Shown: positions 44,545 to 56,040, numbered from the stretch's first letter. The stretch is DNA of 64,000 bases from Sindora glabra (GCA_020226215.1 CM035226.1:87816895-87880894), one strand, 5' to 3'. Notes: a model not told the origin generated them from the sequence alone. Program-made: numbers and translations.

Positions 44545-45224
44545 ATTTTTGGCTCAAAGTGTCTTTGAACATCCACATCATTATACACAAGTTGAGCGAG
44601 TGCAGTCTTACCCAATCCCCCAAAACCATTTATAGTAATTACTGAAACATCTTTGATTACATTAGAGTTCAATAAAAACCTTTTCACGCGATTCTTCTCT
44701 TCCTCTCTCCCAATAACTTCCTCTTCACGGACAAAAGAGTAAGTTTGTCTCCATTCATTAAGTGCGATAGGGGGGTTTGAAGAGGGAGGATCCCAGTTCA
44801 ATTTCTCCTTGTCATCAGCAATGCCATCAAACTTCTTCCTAATGTCTTTCATTCTACGACTCATTACATGAGCATATGCAACTTGGTTTGATCTGGAGCA
44901 GAAAGTGCGTACCTTGTTTGCCAAGTTGTCTTCGCCTCTCACTCTCCTTGCAAGAAGTTCAGCAGAGAAATCATCCAACAAGTCATCAGCATCATAAAGC
45001 ACGTCCTTCAACTTGTCCAGCCAATCGTTGACTCGATATTTCGTTGCATTGGCCTCAGCATCAAGAAGAGTAGCCATGGCCTCAGCATCACGAAGAGTAG
45101 CCATGATTGCAGAGACTGTGTACTCCATCCTTTCCTTATCATCCCTGAGAGCACGAAGCAAATTGAACTCTTCAAGAGCCAAAGAGCCCAATCCCGCCAA
45201 GACCTTAACAGCAATGGCTTCCAT
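44535..45224 (-). pseudogene. CNL segment 1: coiled coil and P-loop
   Basis: 229 codons. Residues 1-90 form the Rx_N coiled coil, with DWLDKLKDVLYDADDLLDDF (residues 67-86) matching the EDVID-region style of RGA proteins. A tandem 27-bp duplication (45051-45077 and 45078-45104) duplicates ATL(R/L)DAEAM within helix 2. At residues 160-172 the TYSFVREEEVIGR phrase marks the start of NB-ARC, and the P-loop GFGGLGKT is at 200-207 (family norm GMGGLGKT). The frame closes at MWA followed by TAA, where relatives read MWVCVSD.FD. The loss of those residues together with a phase change is the first lesion. Confidence 0.85.
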
Positions 45225-45300
45225 TTTTGACAGGCTAGCAATCTGTTTGTGAGATGTGTGATGTTCTGCCTCTGGAAATTATATCTTGTTAATTTTTGAA
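45225..45300 (-). promoter_or_regulatory. Putative CNL 5' untranslated region and TATA-like site
   Basis: On the minus strand a TATA-like AGATATAATTTCC lies about 55 bases before the start codon, and the bases before the ATG (GCCTGTCAAAAATGGAAG) are a reasonable plant start context. Upstream of it, from 45350, the DNA is an old R-family repeat, so the promoter would sit inside or against that repeat. Weak evidence. Confidence 0.25.
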
Positions 45301-45349
45301 AAATATTGAATGGCTAATAACAAAGTCTTCGTCAATGGCAGTGGGAAGT

Positions 45350-45600
45350 GGGGAGTACACGGATAAAAGAAAATAGTGAAGTTATTTTTCCACACCAGAG
45401 ACCTTGTGGATTAGTCGGTGCCTATATTTCCAGAAAAGATTGATGGTAACCCGAGCGATTTGTATATGTAATTTTAAAATTTTCAAAAAAATAGGCTCAG
45501 ATTTATTTTTATTTTTGTAAATTATATCACTCTCTTCCGTAAATTCATATCTCCATGAGATATTAATTTTCAAATTAGTAAAATCATGGCATTCCATCAA
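45350..45600 (+). repeat. Old copy of repeat R upstream of the CNL
   Basis: GTGGGGAGTACACGGATAAA, AGAAAATAGTGAAG, GATTTGTATATGTAATTTTA and TATCACTCTCTTCCGTAAAT follow the R order in a diverged form and match 49010-49330 closely. The minus-strand frame 45382-45600 falls within it and is not a gene. Confidence 0.5.
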
Positions 45601-47560
45601 AATAAAAAAACAAACAAAAACAAATATGTAACATGTACAAATATGTTAATATAATAATTCATTAGCTTATGAATTGAATAAATTTCAAAATATAAGGTTA
45701 TAAATTATTCTCAACATCAATTAATTGAAAAACTTAGATGTCCAAAGTTTATTAATATTTTTAAAAATAATTTTCATACATATCTTGTCTTATAACTTCA
45801 AAAGAGCTTACTGCACCTTTTTAAACTTCTTAAATTAGAAGAAAAGTCATTATCATTTGTAATCCTAAAAAATAATGTACTTTTCTCAACTTAAAATAAT
45901 TTAAAAATTAATAATTTAATTCAAACTACATCCAAAATAAATATATTAAAATATCAAATATTTATACGGAACTCTAATTTCTACTAATATTTATAGGTGC
46001 TTCAGAAAAACAGAGAGATGACCAGGAACGAGTAAATCAATTTCTTAAAATTCGTTGCAATTTTTTATTAAACGTCCGTTCTATCCTGCAAATAAAATTT
46101 ATCCAAGATGAGAAAAAAAATAACTAAAATCACGTAAAATATATCATACAATACAGTCTGTCTGCTTTTATCGACCTACCATAGTCGCTTTTCTCTTTTT
46201 AATTTTTCTCATCCATTTATTTTTCTTGTTTTACCCGTATAATATGATAAAAACATATCGAAAAAAATATTTATATCAAATTAAAATAAATTTAAAATAT
46301 TAAAAAATTAATACAAAATATAAATTTATATTATTTTAAATGATTATACTAACTCTTTTAAGTATTCATGATTTGTAATCATACTTTAATCCTATGAAGA
46401 TTTAATAATCATAATTTTCTTTGTCATATCTTAAACTCTTATAACATGATGTATCTTACTTTTAATATTAAATATTTTTAATAAAATAAAATTTAATTTA
46501 TTTTTAATAAAATAAAATTTAATTTAATCAGATTTTGCATTTTTAATTTGTTTGATCACATGTGTATTCCTCTTGATTTGTTCTGTTATATTTTTTTCAA
46601 CATTTATTACTTATAATTTAAATGGAATAACAATATATTTTATGCTAAATATTTGTTGAATAATTTTATTATTTAATTCGATTAAAAAATATATTTTATT
46701 TTTAATTACCATTAAATTTTAATATTAATAGATTATTAATTATTTTTAATTTATTTTATAACATTACTTTTTACGCACTTTACTATTTACAGTTCTTGCA
46801 CTAAATTAAAATAATTATATTAATAAATTATAAATTTTAATAAATGAAATTTTCTCCCATACAAAATTATTACAATAATTAAATTAAATAATAAATTTTA
46901 ATTTAAAAAATCATGTTAGATATTACCAATTTCTTTTTATTACTATAATTTATACTATCAATAAAAAATTAAATTCTTATTTTTTGCAACATGTTAATAT
47001 AGAATATTTTGTATTTAAATTGTTTATTAAAAGTAAATAAATAAATATATAATATAATACAATATAAAAAATTCAATTTTATTTAACTATATCCTTATTT
47101 ACAAAATCTAAGGATTGTAAAAGAAATATAATAAACTAAAATCTAACATTGTTATTGTATATTGTTTATTACATAATAAAAATTAATCTCATTTAAGCTA
47201 CAAGATATTTCATAAAAAAAAACTACTAATTTATTTTGGCTTTTAAGATGAATGATTAAAATTCATTTCCTACCTTCGAATGGTTGAAATTAAAGTTTTA
47301 TTACGATAATCAAAATTTTGCTTAGTCCTACAAAATTCGGCTGATATATTTAATATTATATATGTGTATAACATATATATATTATTTATAAACATATTAA
47401 TATAACAAACTCATATGATATAAAATTTGAAAATAAATACTCTATTTTTCCTTTTTGAATAAATTTATTTTTTTATTTTTATTTAATTTAGGAAATTGAA
47501 TTAAATAAACCTATAAATAAATTAAATTATAGAATCTTAATACATTTTCGAACCCTTATC
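45601..47560. other. AT-rich non-coding region
   Basis: No gene. A tandem echo ATAAAATTTAATTTATTTTT occurs near 46485 and 46505. 46080-46240 shows a faint pyrimidine-rich patch. Otherwise nothing recognised. Confidence 0.5.
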
Positions 47561-47699
47561 ATCACGAGAGAACCCTCTCTCTGTTCCCCAAAGCATCATC
47601 ATAATATCCCTTAACGCGTTTCTCGTAAGGCACGAAAGCATGCAGAATGTTGACTTTGACGTGGTTGCATAACTCGAAAAATTTACGTAACATGTTTTA

Positions 47700-48620
47700 T
47701 GCAATTATTTTTACTACTCAATTTGTAATAAGTAAATTATTAATTAAAACAATTATAGAACACTAAACATAATATTTTTATAAATCATATTTAATAATAT
47801 TTAATTATTATTTAAAATAATAACCAATCATTTATTATTAATTAAATAAATTACAATTACACATAAGATATGTGGTACTCAATTTTTGCACCATAAATTA
47901 AGTGATTTCTATTTCATTTGTGTGAAATTGTTTAATTTTTATTTTATGATCTCAAATTTTATCTTTAAAGAGATAAAATTAAATAAATTAATTTTCATAT
48001 ATTAATAAAAAATAAAATTAAATATTTTAATATTTTATAAAAATACGATTAATGAAAAGAATTACATGAGAAATAAAATAAAAAGAGGTGGAATTTAACA
48101 AAAAAGGGGGTTTATTTATTGAATTTAACGACATCCAATGGTGTAATTATTGCAAAAGTATTTTCAAAGGACAATCGATTTTTATTTTAATGGTATCAGC
48201 ACATGATTCATAGCTTATTCTAGACAACGTAATGGGTAGAAGTGCGGACATCGCTTGTAAAAAGCAGTAGAAAATCATGTCATTCATGTAAAGATTCAGT
48301 CTTCATACTCCTCAGGGTTTGGAATTCGGAATAACATAAAATTTTGGATTATTAGATAAAATTATCAATCTTCTTGCTTATCCCGTTGACTTGAATATTA
48401 TATTACTTTAGCTTTGAAACCTTTTAAGGATAATTTAGTATTTCCATGCCCCGGGAGGATTTTTAGACATATATCACGTTATCCAGATTTTTTTTTCAAC
48501 TAAAAATAGAGGAATTTCAATCGTTTATTTATACTTCATTCAATAATTACAGTCAGTTTAAGAATATAAACTAATAAAAAATTTATAATCTTCTAGATAT
48601 TTGAATAATTGAAATGTGTC
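47700..48620 (+). repeat. Duplicated block F, copy 1
   Basis: Shares, in order and orientation, with 51330-52280: TAAGTGATTTCT, AATAAATTAATTTTCATATA, AAAAAGGGGGTTTATT / AAAAAGAGGGTTTATTGG, CAATGG.GTAATTATTGCAAA, GACAATCGA.TTTTA, ACAACGTAATGGGTAGAAGT, GTGCGGACAT and AGAAAATCATGTCAT. The copy is more diverged than D or B. It is non-coding. The 48620-49000 stretch that follows is AT-rich with nothing recognised. Confidence 0.6.
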
Positions 48621-49009
48621 AATTCATCTTAAAATTGACATGAATACAAGTAATAATAATTTTATGAAAAAATAATTAGTGTAAATAATTTTAATGAAAT
48701 AAAATTACAATTAAAAATCATTTCAATGCTATGTAATTAATATTATAACCGAAGAAGTACCCTCACTTGATTTAGAGTTTCGGTCTTTTGAAAATTAATC
48801 CTAATGTCACACATAAGTAAAACATATTGGCTGATGAGAATATTCATAATTTATTGACTGATAAAAGTATATAAATTAAATTTATACTCGTAATGATTTT
48901 GACAAATGATTAATTATTTAAAAAATAATTATTTGAACAATATTTATCATAGTCAAAATTAATTACAGAGAAAATTACATAAAACTCTTCTAACTGGCAA
49001 GGGTTTTTT

Positions 49010-49330
49010 AATAGCCCTAGGTCTAGTTAGTGCCTGTACTTCCAGAGAAGATTGGAGGTAGCACAAGCTGCTTTGTATATGTAACTCTAAAATTTCAAAA
49101 AAAAAAAAAAAAAAGACTACTTTTTATTTTTTGTAGATTATATCACTCTCTTCCGTATATTCATATCTGGATGAGATATTAGTTTCGAAATTCTATATAT
49201 TCTAATTCGCTAGAAAATAGTGAATTTATTTTCTGTTTAGAAGTAATTATCTTCTACTCTCGGTAGAAAATATTTTTGAATTTTTTTAAAATTTAACAAA
49301 CCTCTCAAGTAAAACAAAAAATCATTTTTA
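49010..49330 (+). repeat. Old copy of repeat R
   Basis: TAGTGCCTGTACTTCCAGAG, GCTTTGTATATGTAACTCTA, an A-run of about 18, TATCACTCTCTTCCGTATAT, AGAAAATAGTGAATTTATTT and CGGTAGAAAATATTTTTGAA parallel both 45410-45600 and the central R block. 49330-49930 that follows is AT-rich with no gene. Confidence 0.5.
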
Positions 49331-49929
49331 AAAAATCATATCTAATTTTCTTCATTAAGAAACTATAAGCATTTTAATTAAGTCTGCTGGATACGGTTCG
49401 TATAAAAAATTTTAAAATTTTAAAATGTTATGAAAAAAAAAGCACTCCAAATGTTGGAATATTATACTGCAGTTCATGCTACACAAGCAGAAAATTTCAG
49501 AAGATTTTTCAAGATAGAAAGAAATTAATGAAATTTTTTAAAATATAAAAATTGTAATTTATGAATTTTAAAAAGTGGATGCATAGGAGGAAGGAATTAA
49601 AAAAGAAAATTAATTTTAAAAAATGAAAATTTAACACGTGATGAAAGGATGACACTTGTAATGAAAAGATATACAGAGCAATGATAAATATATTATATAA
49701 AAAAACTTTCTACAATTTCATATATATTTTTTAATTAACACAGTTTCACAAATATTTGTTTGTAAGTCGAAAATTTAATAGTAAATGAGGTTACTCGTAA
49801 CATTTGAGTTCTATTTTTTTTTTATTTTGAGATTTACCAAAATGGACAGGGAAGATCTGATGCTATGAGTCCGGGTCTCCACCTTACTTGTAAAAATTTT
49901 ATTTAAGTATGAAAATGGAATCCCAGAAT

Positions 49930-50500
49930 TAAGTATTTGTTTCTGCACAGTCATATCTACCGGCCTTGTATCCGGAATAAGCTGTTTAAGCCAACTCCTA
50001 ATATTTTAAGTATCACTTCGTGAAGCCCAAACCCCGCCCCCCGCCCCCCCCAAAAAAAACTTGACCTATAAAAGGGCAGCCTGAAAAATAGATAAGATTC
50101 ATTCTCTGCATGATTATAACAGAACACACCCGTAGGGGGTGAGTGGTTCAAAATAATGCAGAGAAACATGAACCTTTTGTTTTATCTATCACCTTGATAT
50201 TGCATCAATTGCCGTGGTTCAAAATAATGCAAAATACAAAGCCATTTTGGGTCTCAAACTACGGTAACACACAGCTTAACATAGAAGAATACAGAAATAA
50301 TGTAGAGATTTGATCAGAAATATCAATACCAAGAGAAGAGTGATGAGAATACCTGATTCAAAATCTAAAACCAGAGCTCGAGATTGACTGAGGATTGCAG
50401 AATAGTTGGGCGATGAGGCAAGAATGCAAAGAGGGAGGGCTTCGGCTTAGCACGAGATGCATTGGGTATTTAGAGAATGAATTCTCCGTTTTTAAAGGGG
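49930..50500 (-). other. Candidate non-coding first exon and low-complexity patch
   Basis: On the minus strand, 50470-50355 reads as a GC-richer leader (CCAATGCATCTCGTGCTAAG, CCGAAGCCCTCCCTCTTTGC) ending at GATTTTGAATCAG|GTATTC, a good splice donor, with CTCTAAATACCC as a TATA-like box just before it. Downstream, 50035-50058 is a C-rich tract with a C8 run followed by A8. The 70-codon frame 49957-50169 reads through that tract and is not convincing. This could be the leader of a lost gene or of a transposon. No coding exon was found that it could join. Confidence 0.25.
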
Positions 50501-50689
50501 AGAGTTGTTGTTGGGGAAAATAAAATAAATTTTTCCTTGATTAAAAATTATTATTTTATTGGCTAACTTTTTAAAATGGCCAAATGAAGTTGGTAAATGA
50601 ATTTCAGAAAATTATTTTTCCCTACAAGAAAAATGTTTCTTTTGGTCCCTGACAAACGCAAAATATTCTGAAATCTTGACAAACGGTAT

Positions 50690-51300
50690 CCAATGTAAAA
50701 AATTTTTTAACAATTTTTAACTAATTGATAGTATTTAATTATTTAATTAAATTAATTATTTAATAAATATTTTATTCAATTAATTAATTTGATCCAATTA
50801 ATTAATTTAAAAAAATTAGTAAACCCAATATTTTAAATTAACTTATATTATAATAAACTTGTAAAAGTATAAAATTATTCTTAAATAATATAGGTATTTT
50901 TATTTATATACTTACTAAAAAAATTAAATAAATTTAATAAATAATAATTATTAATTTCTATAAAATATTTATAAAATATAATAATTTATTTTAAGAAATA
51001 TAATAAATTTTTAATTGTATTTTAAATTTATCATATTTTTAAGCAAGACTTAAAAATTATTTAAAAATAAATTATTATTATTCTTAAATATAAATTATAT
51101 GATAAATTTAAAATATTATTAAAATAAAAAATACTTAAATAAATTATAAAATATATATGTCCTTATATATCATTTCATATATAAATAACTAATAGAAAAT
51201 ATTTAATTTTATCAAATATTTTCATTCGAACAGTTAATCAAATAAGTTAATATAATTAATTATTAATTAACAGTTAATTGAATCAATTAATTACTAAAGT
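50690..51300 (+). mobile_element. Probable non-autonomous Harbinger relative
   Basis: The right part (51180-51290: ATATTTAATTTTATCAAATA, TTTTCATTCGAACAGTTAAT, AATATAATTAATTATTAATT, AACAGTTAATTGAATCA) matches the right end of the Harbinger element at 31220-31328 and is followed by a similar AAGGCCTTTATGC versus AAGGGCCTTTGTAC. The left end is less clear. It has no coding capacity. Confidence 0.4.
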
Positions 51301-51329
51301 CAAGGCCTTTATGCAATAAATTTTATCTA

Positions 51330-52280
51330 TTTAATTAATAATATATAATTAAATTATTACCTAAAATAATAACATAATACTAGACATAATATATTTTAAA
51401 ATCATATCTAATAATATAAAATTATTATTTGAGATAGCAATTTAATTTTTTATTATTAATTAATTGAACTAAATTATTATTATTTGAAGTATGGTTTATA
51501 AATTTTTCAGTTTTTATACCGTAGACTCATCCTAATTTTTTTGTTAAGTGATTTCTTTTTTATATATGTGAAATTTATTTTTCTAATTTTTATTTTATAT
51601 TTGTAAAATATTAATTTATTTTATTTTATATTTAAAGGACAAAAGTAAATAAATTAATTTTCATATATACATTAATAAAAAGTTAAAATTAAATAATTGA
51701 TATTTCATGAAAATACAATTAATAGAAAGCATTTCATTAGAAATAAAATCAACGAAGTTAAATTTACCAAAAAAGAGGGTTTATTGGTTGAATTTACCAT
51801 CGACCAATGGCATAATTATTGCAAAAAGTAATGTAAATCGACAATCGAGTTTTAGTTTAACGGTACCAATTTACGGTGAGTTGCCCCCCGTTTGACATCG
51901 TGGGTTTTGTGGCGACAAATATACTTATTTTTGAAATTTTTTTCTCACCGTTAATTAAATAACTCTGGTTCGGAGGAGGAGAGTTAAGGGCTGGCTGGTT
52001 GCTGTCCAATTTCTTAAAGAAATTCAACTTACTATGCATATAATTATTCTCTTATTCTGGACAACATAATTGGTAGAAGTGTGGACATTGTCCGTAAAAA
52101 ACATTAGAAAATCATATCATATTAAATAAAATTCTTTTGCCCCGAAAGGTTTTCTAAATATGTGGCATGATGGGGATTCTATTTCCCACTAAAAGGGAAA
52201 AGAATATCAACCATTTATTTGAACTTTAATTACAGTTAATTTAAGAATATAAATTAATAAAAAATTATAATATTTTATGA
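51330..52280 (+). repeat. Duplicated block F, copy 2
   Basis: Counterpart of 47700-48620. It contains about 110 extra bases (51880-52040: GAGTTGCCCCCCGTTTGACA through GGGCTGGCTGGTTGCTGTCC) at the point where copy 1 reads AGCACATGATTCATAG, so one copy gained or lost a segment. Opposing open frames at 51707-51895 and 51857-52039 are by-products. Confidence 0.6.
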
Positions 52281-53169
52281 ATTTCTTATTTTTACTTATT
52301 TGTTTTTAGAAAACACTTCTCTAAATCTCCTCCTTACATTCTATTTTAAATCTAATTTCACACAACTTTATAATTAATTTACTCACAAATATTTTCTTAT
52401 TAAAGTTTTGTTTTCTATAATTAATTTCTTGTCTTAGACCTATCCACAACATTTTCTTAATTACCAACATGTGTTTGAATTTACTAAATAAATAAATAAA
52501 CTAAAATTCTAGAATTTTAGGGATTGTTTAAGTTCTTCTCTTTTTAAAGATTTCATCCCCAAATTCTTAAGAATTAACTATTAGAAATTTAAACTAGCCT
52601 AAATTTTAAACTTACCAAAAAGATATGAATAATTCTTTTCTCATTTTAACTTCAAATTTCTAAGTAGCTTCTTCAATCCCTCATTTTTTCCTAATGAACT
52701 TTCACTTATGATATTATCTTTAGATCTAAAGTTGATAGTCATAAATCTTTATTGGTTATTCTTTAAAGGAAAGTTATGAATTTAACTGAAGTGATTCTTG
52801 TTGAATATCATGAAAAGTATCAAGAAAATATTTGCGAAGTATCAAAATATAAAACATTGAATGGATGGTATGCAAGCTACTTAGTAAATCAAACTAATAT
52901 GCAATGGATCTAATATGGGTAATAATTGGAAATGGATCAACATAACGCAGTGTAAGTCTTTTCTACATAAGTTGTGTGCCTACTACAAATAAGAATCAGG
53001 ATAATGTAATGGAGGTTGAGATCAATATAAGATTTTTTCAATCATTAATTTTTAAAAATTAATCAATTTTTTATATAATTAATTGCCTTCTTAATTTGAT
53101 TTCAATTAATTAACTTACACATACTCTTAATTATTCTATGACCTTTGTTATTGAATTTTTTGTTATAGA
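52281..53169. other. AT-rich non-coding region
   Basis: Nothing recognised apart from moderate pyrimidine bias (CTTTTTAAAGATTTC, TTCTCATTTTAACTTC). Confidence 0.5.
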
Positions 53170-53835
53170 GGATCAAAGTACGGGCTCCAAAAAATCCTTC
53201 AATCAATTTTCTAAAACGGCTCCAATCTCTTTGCAATTTAGTTAAACTATTTCTCAGAATAAAACATAAGCTTTTAATCAAAATGAGACAACAAACATAA
53301 TTTTATTCCCCGATAAGAATATAGGCTGCCAATAATGTTTGAAAATTCCACCATTCAATTATAACTATGATCGGGCTCTGTGAAATGTAAAACATACTTT
53401 AGAGACCAAACGAAACACCATGCTTTTTTTAAAAAAAAATTAAAAGAATAGATAATTATAAATGAAAATTTTTTTCTGTTAATTTATTTAATTTATTGTT
53501 GTCTGTCCATCATTCCATTTTAATTATAAATTGAATAAATAAAATAGAGAGATTATGATATACTAGTTCAGAGTTATACTATTATATTAATAATTTATTA
53601 TAATTGTCTCCTAGGGTGAAGTATCTCACAATTTTTTACGAAAAGACTTAACATATCATAATTGACTTAAAGTTGAAAATTGAAACAAACAAGTTACCTT
53701 ATTCATTGAGGCGGACTTATGAGACTGAATCCAACTCGTCGTTTGATTTAAAGAGGTAATTATAATATATTATTGATATAAATTTAATAATATATTAATA
53801 TATCATTATATTAATAAAAGTTTTTTTTTTCTTAA
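53170..53835 (+). repeat. Diverged third relative of block D
   Basis: TTCTAAAACGGCTCCAATCT, TTTGCAATTTAGTTAAACTA, GCGGACTTATGAGACTGAAT and CCAACTCG line up with the D phrases CTAAAACAGCTCCGATCT, TCAGTCAAAGGAAATATG, GGGGACTTATGAAATTGAAC and CCAACC. A palindromic MITE-like AT segment (53760-53820) follows, as in other D and R copies. Confidence 0.45.
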
Positions 53836-53839
53836 ATTA

Positions 53840-54290
53840 ATTTACAACTTAAGGTTTTGTTTAACAGGAGGTAAAGAGCATGAGGAAGAAAGAAATTTTA
53901 AAACAATTTTCTCTTCTCTTATTTGAACGAGAAAAAAAATACTATATACCAAGTTTATAATTATTATTTTTTAAATAATTTAAATTTAAAAAATTATTTT
54001 ATTTATTAATTCAAATTTAAATTTTTTAATCAATTTCTCCCCCGGTAAATGAAATGAAACGTGAGGAACACAAATGATCTTTTTGCATCTCTTCTAGCGA
54101 CGTGGACTTCACAACCTTCTTGAGGATCCAATTATATCCGAGAACGTTGCATTCTGAGTTCTGCTATCGTTTCCTTCCTGAAACGAGTAGTAATAATATG
54201 AAAGTAATGAAAGTGCACAGTTGGGCATTGGTTCAGCGGTACGATTTTTTATTCCTGGAATGCCCCCACTGTCACGTGAATCTTTTCACA
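53840..54290 (+). repeat. Duplicated block G, copy 1, with tRNA-like head
   Basis: Shares with 57020-57480 the order TTTAACAGGAGGTAAAGAGC / TTTGACAGGAGGTAAAAAAA, GGAACACAAATGATCTTTTT, TGAGGATCCAATTATATCCG, AGAACGTTGCATTCTG and AAAGTGCACAGTTGGGCATT. The tRNA-like block GGGCATTGGTTCAGCGGTAC (A-box-like TGGTTCAGCGG) is at 54224-54243, with AATGCCCCCACTG downstream. R copy 3 follows directly. Confidence 0.6.
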
Positions 54291-55730
54291 GTATAATCCT
54301 TCTTGTTTTGTTTACCGTACTTTATTTCTAAAAAAATCTAACATATCCCCGTAATTTTTACATGAAATTTGTTTGACATGGAAATAAAAAAACGATAATA
54401 TTCCATGAATAATAATATTTTCAAAGATTAAACTTAAGATTCTAATGTCCTCAGACGCGTCGGAATGACCCGTGTTAATTGGAAGTCTTAATTTCTCATG
54501 GCGTAGCCGAGAAATTTTTTTTTTTGATGGAGTCAAAGTTATTAGGATTATAAAAAATATACAATTAAAAATTAAAAATTAAAAAGACAGTAAAAAATTA
54601 TAGTAGAATTTTTCCTTATTAAAAATATTAAATTAAATTTATTAAATTTACATAAGCAAATAATTTAAAAATTACCTTCGTGATAAATTTGTCAAATTTA
54701 TAAAATTAAATACTGTTACAGTTGTCAAAATTACTTTATTTATAGGATCAAATTATTACTTGTAAGTGTACAATTTTGTTTTTGCATTTAGTGGGGCGAC
54801 CCCACTAAAGACCAACTGGTTCCACTCCTCTCATGCACGTAATCTTTTTCCTTCGTAAATTCCTTATTTCCTCAACAATTATTCGAAAAATTGTAGTGAC
54901 CCCCAGTCTTGCATGCACACTTGATAATAATCTTTAAAGCATTTTTAGTTTGTCAAATATTAATGTTCAGACCCGATATATATTCTAATATTGGAATGAG
55001 AAAATAATCAATTTATGTTTTTTTGTTTAAGTAAAAGTTTGTTATTATCAGTAAAGGATACTTTTGAATTTTTTTTAAAAAATATTTGATGTGAAGCATC
55101 ACATAAAGCAACACCCAAAGACAGCTTATAAAAAAAGTTCCAGCGTAATTATATTAGTTAAGAAATCATAGGCTTTGATTAAGATTTTTGAATTAGTAGG
55201 AATCAACCAAAATCGAAGTAAACTGGTAAATTGAATCGATTTTTTTATTTTTTTTTTAAAATAAAACTTTTATAATCTTAAAATAATAAAATGTAATATT
55301 TCGTAATTTAATATTAATTAAGTTTATATTTTTTAATTATTTCCACTATAAATTATATATACGATTTATATTATTAAAATTAAAATTAATTGAGCAATTA
55401 AATTGATAAATTAATGCTTTGGTTAGTTGAATAACTGATCCAATTTTAAAATTTATAATTTGAGCGCCAATTAAATTAACATTTTTATGTAAAGATAACG
55501 GGAATTACTTCCGATATCAGTAAAATTTAAAATTTTAACTTCAATTTTTTAAAGTCGTCGATAAAAGTCTGATAGTCGAAATTTTTTTTTTCAATTTGTT
55601 CAAATATTTATTAAAAATTTTATAATATACTTCTAATATAATAATATATTAATATATAAATTTAATATATAATTAAATTTAATAATATATTAATATATTA
55701 TTAATAATTCGTCAAATTCCCAACCTTTAC
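54290..55730 (+). repeat. Dispersed repeat family R, copy 3
   Basis: Complete R order from TTGTTTTGTTTACCGTACTT to the AT-rich palindromic tail (55625-55720). It contains the hAT-like insertion at about 54501-54829 (start GGCGTAGCC, lacking CAGT; end GGTTCCACTCC) and the extra 240-base stretch after ATAGGCTTTGA, as in copy 1. The open frames at 54102-54536 are not genes. Confidence 0.7.
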
Positions 55731-55789
55731 TTAATTATAACATTTTTTTTTTTCATCTTTACATGTAACTTCCCGATAAAAAGGGCCTG

Positions 55790-56040
55790 GCATTGCAGGG
55801 GCACAAGTTACTACTCTCGATGGCCTACCAGTGTAGAAAAAGTAACGGATGGCTGTAGCAGCAGCCAACGTTGAAAAACAAGAAAGTCTTCCGTCAACGG
55901 CCTACCAGTGCAGACTCTCAATGGCCTGCCAGTCATTCAATGGCCTTCCAGTGCAATTGGCAGCCGTCAATGTAGAAAAATAAGAGAGTTTTCTGTCAAA
56001 GGCCTATCGGTGCAGGAAAAGTAATGACTTTTAATTAGAG
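55790..56040 (+). repeat. Scrambled units of the 104-bp repeat family
   Basis: GGCCTACCAGTG occurs repeatedly (GATGGCCTACCAGTGTAG, ACGGCCTACCAGTGCAG, AATGGCCTGCCAGTC, ATGGCCTTCCAGTGC, AAGGCCTATCGGTGC) with GCAGCCAACGTTGAAAAACA and AAAAAGTAATGAC, showing partial units at irregular spacing. It starts after AAAAAGGGCCTGGCATTGCA. Confidence 0.65.

Larger units (their letters stand above)
41477..45224 (-). pseudogene. CNL (CC-NB-ARC-LRR) disease-resistance gene, RGA-like, disrupted
   Basis: Four consecutive minus-strand frames together encode a complete CNL: an Rx-type coiled-coil domain, NB-ARC with P-loop GFGGLGKT, kinase-2 FLLVLDDVWN, RNBS-B, a GLPL-like CAGIPLVLKTL, CSLFPKDYE and MHD (KMHDFMHDLA), then about 22 LRRs. 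Such proteins act in the cytosol or at membranes as ATP/ADP-switched receptors for pathogen effectors. Lesions: a small deletion plus frameshift after MW (about 44545), an in-frame TGA (43900-43902), a frameshift near 43068 and a terminal TGA (41477-41479) where relatives continue. There is no intron inside the coding part, as usual for this clade. Start chosen at the first in-frame ATG before a typical MEAI.VKVL N-terminus. Young pseudogene, or sequencing or assembly errors; the first is more likely with four lesions. Confidence 0.9.

Noticed and set aside
45008..45252. Open frames on both strands overlapping the CNL start (45008-45241 minus, 45013-45252 plus)
   Set aside because: They are shadows in other frames of the coiled-coil domain; the repeated peptides reflect the 27-bp duplication.
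54224..54280. A tRNA-Gly gene
   Set aside because: There is an A-box-like sequence but no B box or cloverleaf 3' half; the same block recurs as part of a dispersed repeat.
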